Shown piece after piece: positions 61,600 through 64,000 of a DNA stretch of 64,000 nt. Origin of the DNA: Episyrphus balteatus (taxonomy: Eukaryota > Arthropoda > Insecta > Diptera > Syrphidae); the NCBI RefSeq assembly GCF_945859705.1, contig NC_079134.1:166815718-166879717 (forward strand), written 5' to 3'. The position numbers and the translations under genes are program-made. Below the pieces are notes generated by a model, which did no database searches, was not told the origin of the DNA, and saw only the letters and a list, made by a program, of their open reading frames with translations. Positions within the stretch are counted from its first letter, which is position 1. The number at the start of each line of letters is the position of its first letter.

Positions 61600-61830
61600 C
61601 TATAGGGCAAGTTTAAAATTCGAAAAAAAAAATTGAACTCGAGATAACAATTTTACATGATATTACGATGATGGAGAATGAAAAAAAGTGGGTGCGGCAA
61701 TTCTGTCTGTCTATCTGTATGTACCTCGAGCTACAGCCTTAACTAGTTAAGCCATTTTCTTCAAACTTGGTAGTTAGCTGTTTTGGTTTTTTTTTTTGGT
61801 TTCTGAATATCTCGTATATGACTAACCAGA
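61600..61830 (-). repeat. Dispersed repeat R1, inverted partial copy
   Basis: Begins ACTATAGGGCAAGT and continues through the TTACGATGATGGAGAATG and CTGTCTGTCTATCTG blocks, all inverted R1 sequence. Confidence 0.6.
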
Positions 61831-61851
61831 TTTTTATGCAAAACCTTTTAA

Positions 61852-62572
61852 GGGGTTATATCTAGTAGTAAGTGCGAAAAAACGTTCTTTTTGCGGATTT
61901 TTTGTGAAGAGGCATTTCATTATACAAACATAAAGAATACATGTACATATAGCAAATTTAATGTATAAAAATAATTCGCTGTGTATTTAGAAAAATATTG
62001 GGTTCCGTTATTTTTGTAGTAGATCTCCTAGACGACCTCCAAAAAAAGCTGTCTGGCGGTGAGCAAGATATCTCTGATACAAATCACCCAAAATTGAAAA
62101 TTCCAAAATATTCATTTCCAGGATAGACAAATGCAGGTAATGAACGAAGGAATAGTCAAAATTTTGATTTTTGACAAAATGGCGGCTTCTCAAAGACAAA
62201 AATCGTTTTTTTCACGAAAATTTACACTTTAAAATGGCATAAAAAATCCAATTATTGTCAAAAACCTTTTTTCTTCGTTCATTACCTGACAAAAGTATCA
62301 AAGAAAATTCAGTAAAAATTTCAAGCCGATCGGTCCAGCCGTTCCGGAGTAATCGTGCTCACCGCCAGACACATTTTTTTTGGAGGTCGTCTAGGAGATC
62401 TACTACAAAAATAACGGAACCCAATATTTTTTTAAATACACAGCGAATTCTTTTTATACATTAAATTTGCTATAGGGATATGTATTCTTTAGGTTTATAT
62501 AATTAAATGCCTCTTTACAAAAAATCCACAAAAAAGAAGGTTTTTTTTGCACTTACAACTAGATATAACCCC
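61852..62572. mobile_element. 720-bp fold-back element at a TTAA site
   Basis: Inverted arms of about 350 bp centred near 62210, with ends GGGGTTATATCTAG. TTAA directly flanks both ends (61848-61851, 62573-62576), as for piggyBac- or Kolobok-type elements. No transposase. Confidence 0.7.
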
Positions 62573-63498
62573 TTAAGTAATCATAATAATAAAGTTTTAG
62601 AAAATTTTCAAAAAACCGATTTTAAATTTAAAAAAAAAAATATTTAAAATTTTGTTATTTGAAAAATCAATTTTTTGAAATATGTATTTCGAAATTATGT
62701 TTTTAAGTGTTATTTAATTACACTGGCTTACAGCTCAATCCCACTATATGATTTTTCAAAGTTTTTTGTCGTTGTTTTTTCCAGCATACTTAGTATTCAG
62801 GCTTTTTCTTGAGTAATACACGACTAATCTGAACAGAAAAGCCGGCGCCTGAAAGCTGAGTAAATAAGCAAGAAACACTTGAACAACTTTTCTGGGTCAC
62901 TCCAGATGTTTAAGTGCAATGAATTAAAACATTTTAATAGAATCGATTTTTTAAAAGGAAATTTTTGCAAAAAAAAAAAACATGTGTAGTACTCTTTCTG
63001 GCAAAGATAAAAAGATAATTTTCCATGGATAAAAAAATGAGAAAAAAACGAAATTTTTGATGTTTTTACTAAATGGTCTATTTTTATCCTTTGAGCATTT
63101 ATAGATATTGAACATTTAAAGGAGAAAAGAAAATATTTTATCTTTCAACATAATGGTCACAAAAAGACCAAAAACAGTAGATTTTGAAAGTCCATATTTT
63201 ATCCAATTTTAACCGTAGGTATACAAAGTGTATGTAAAAGTGTCACTTTGCCTATCGGTCGGAATTTCTTCTAATCTCGTTGAATAAAAGTTAAATATTC
63301 AAGAAAGCTACCTTTTCGTCGTTTTTTGTTTTTCTATCTTTATAATAAGATCTTATTTTCTGAGCATATCCTTATCAAAATATTGAAAGATTACAAAAAC
63401 TATTTTTAATTAGTAGATAAAACAAGAATCTTAACAAAATTGATGAAGTTCAAAACCAATTTTGTAATCAGTTTTTAAACATACATTCAAAGGCCAAC

Positions 63499-64000
63499 AT
63501 GGTGCCTTCGGTAAAATTAATTTTAATCGGTTGTGTGTTTCTATTGTCACAATTACATATAAGTGATTCAGCTCGTATCCTAGGACATTTTATCACTCCA
63601 AGTAAAAGTCATCTTATAATTCACGATGCTATAATGAGTGCATTGGCAGATCGTGGTCATAATGTGACAATGATAACAACAATTCCATTTGCACCAAGAA
63701 ATCCTAATATTCGTCATATTCAGCTGCAACAACATGAAGCCTCAATTCCATTCTACAATAATCTAATAAATACTCGTCCTCCGTGGTATCAGCGAGTTTA
63801 CGATACCATACGCATTGTTGCAGCTTATACTAGTTTTGCTTTCGATGATCCGCAAATTAATCAACTGAGAGAGGAAGAATCATTTGATTTGATAATTCAA
63901 GGATACCGGTTTAATGATTTTCTATTCGGTTTGCAAAATCATTTCAAATGTCCGATTATATTGTCGTTGGTTGTGAGACAGATTGGTTCTATAAATGGAT
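63499..64000 (+). CDS. UGT first exon, K (truncated by window end)
   Basis: The first 502 nt (167 codons) of a UGT exon 1, open to the window edge. ATG at 63499; signal peptide to about residue 24; H38 in S-K-S-H; F-D-L-I-I-Q-G block. It is the tandem duplicate of J, with similarity continuing upstream to about 63370, including CTTATCA at 63371-63377. Differences from J are scattered (for example L for S in the signal peptide, H for L before the P-S-K-S-H motif) and none breaks the frame. Whether exons 2 and 3 follow cannot be seen. If they do, K may be the proximal member of a set of first exons I-J-K that share them. Confidence 0.9.
   Translation, partial: MVPSVKLILIGCVFLLSQLHISDSARILGHFITPSKSHLIIHDAIMSALADRGHNVTMITTIPFAPRNPNIRHIQLQQHEASIPFYNNLINTRPPWYQRVYDTIRIVAAYTSFAFDDPQINQLREEESFDLIIQGYRFNDFLFGLQNHFKCPIILSLVVRQIGSING

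Overview
This is an AT-rich, intron-bearing nuclear segment that most resembles the genome of a fly (Diptera, probably Brachycera). The inference rests on the insect-type UDP-glycosyltransferases (UGTs), very short spliceosomal introns (about 50-90 bp), tRNA genes without an encoded CCA end, and abundant fold-back and hAT-like DNA elements. The species cannot be named from the sequence alone.

Protein-coding content is a single UGT cluster, labelled A-K here. Seven genes are complete and share one architecture: exon 1 of 662-665 nt (signal peptide and aglycone-binding domain, ending in phase 2), exon 2 of exactly 169 nt, and exon 3 of 720-726 nt (UDP-sugar-binding domain, C-terminal membrane anchor, KxKxx ER-retrieval tail). 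They are A (1957-3815 +), B (11338-13003 +), C (17086-18743 +), D (19449-21158 -), F (24979-26672 -), G (29045-30753 +) and H (37003-42814 +). Four further first exons have no exons 2 and 3 of their own in view: E (23182-23855 -), I (54754-55418 +), J (59335-59999 +) and K (63499-64000 +, cut by the window edge). All four end in the same splice phase, so they could use shared downstream exons, as in the vertebrate UGT1 locus. E could use those of D; I, J and K could use exons beyond the window. This is the most interesting possibility here. The alternative is that they are decayed gene fragments.

Layout: 1-1.9 kb, repeats and the A promoter; 1.96-3.8 kb, gene A; 3.8-10.8 kb, a nest of minisatellites and DNA transposons; 11.3-13.0 kb, B; 13-17 kb, a 1-kb fold-back element and a dispersed repeat; 17.1-18.7 kb, C. 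The 19.3-32.1 kb block holds D, E, F (-) and G (+) and is bracketed by two inverted tRNA-Val(AAC) genes. It includes a 1.24-kb perfect AATTTT array just after the E donor site. Next come 32.4-35.7 kb (DNA elements and a tRNA-like relic), 37.0-42.8 kb (gene H, with a 4.2-kb repeat-filled intron 1), 42.8-54.7 kb (no genes, many repeats) and 54.7-64 kb (first exons I, J, K separated by more fold-back elements).

The encoded enzymes should be type I ER membrane proteins that conjugate small lipophilic molecules (diet toxins, pigments, hormones) with a UDP-sugar. Variation is concentrated in exon 1, the substrate-binding half; exon 3, the sugar-donor half, is far more conserved. No transposase or other protein gene was recognised. 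All alignments here were done by eye; no database search was possible.
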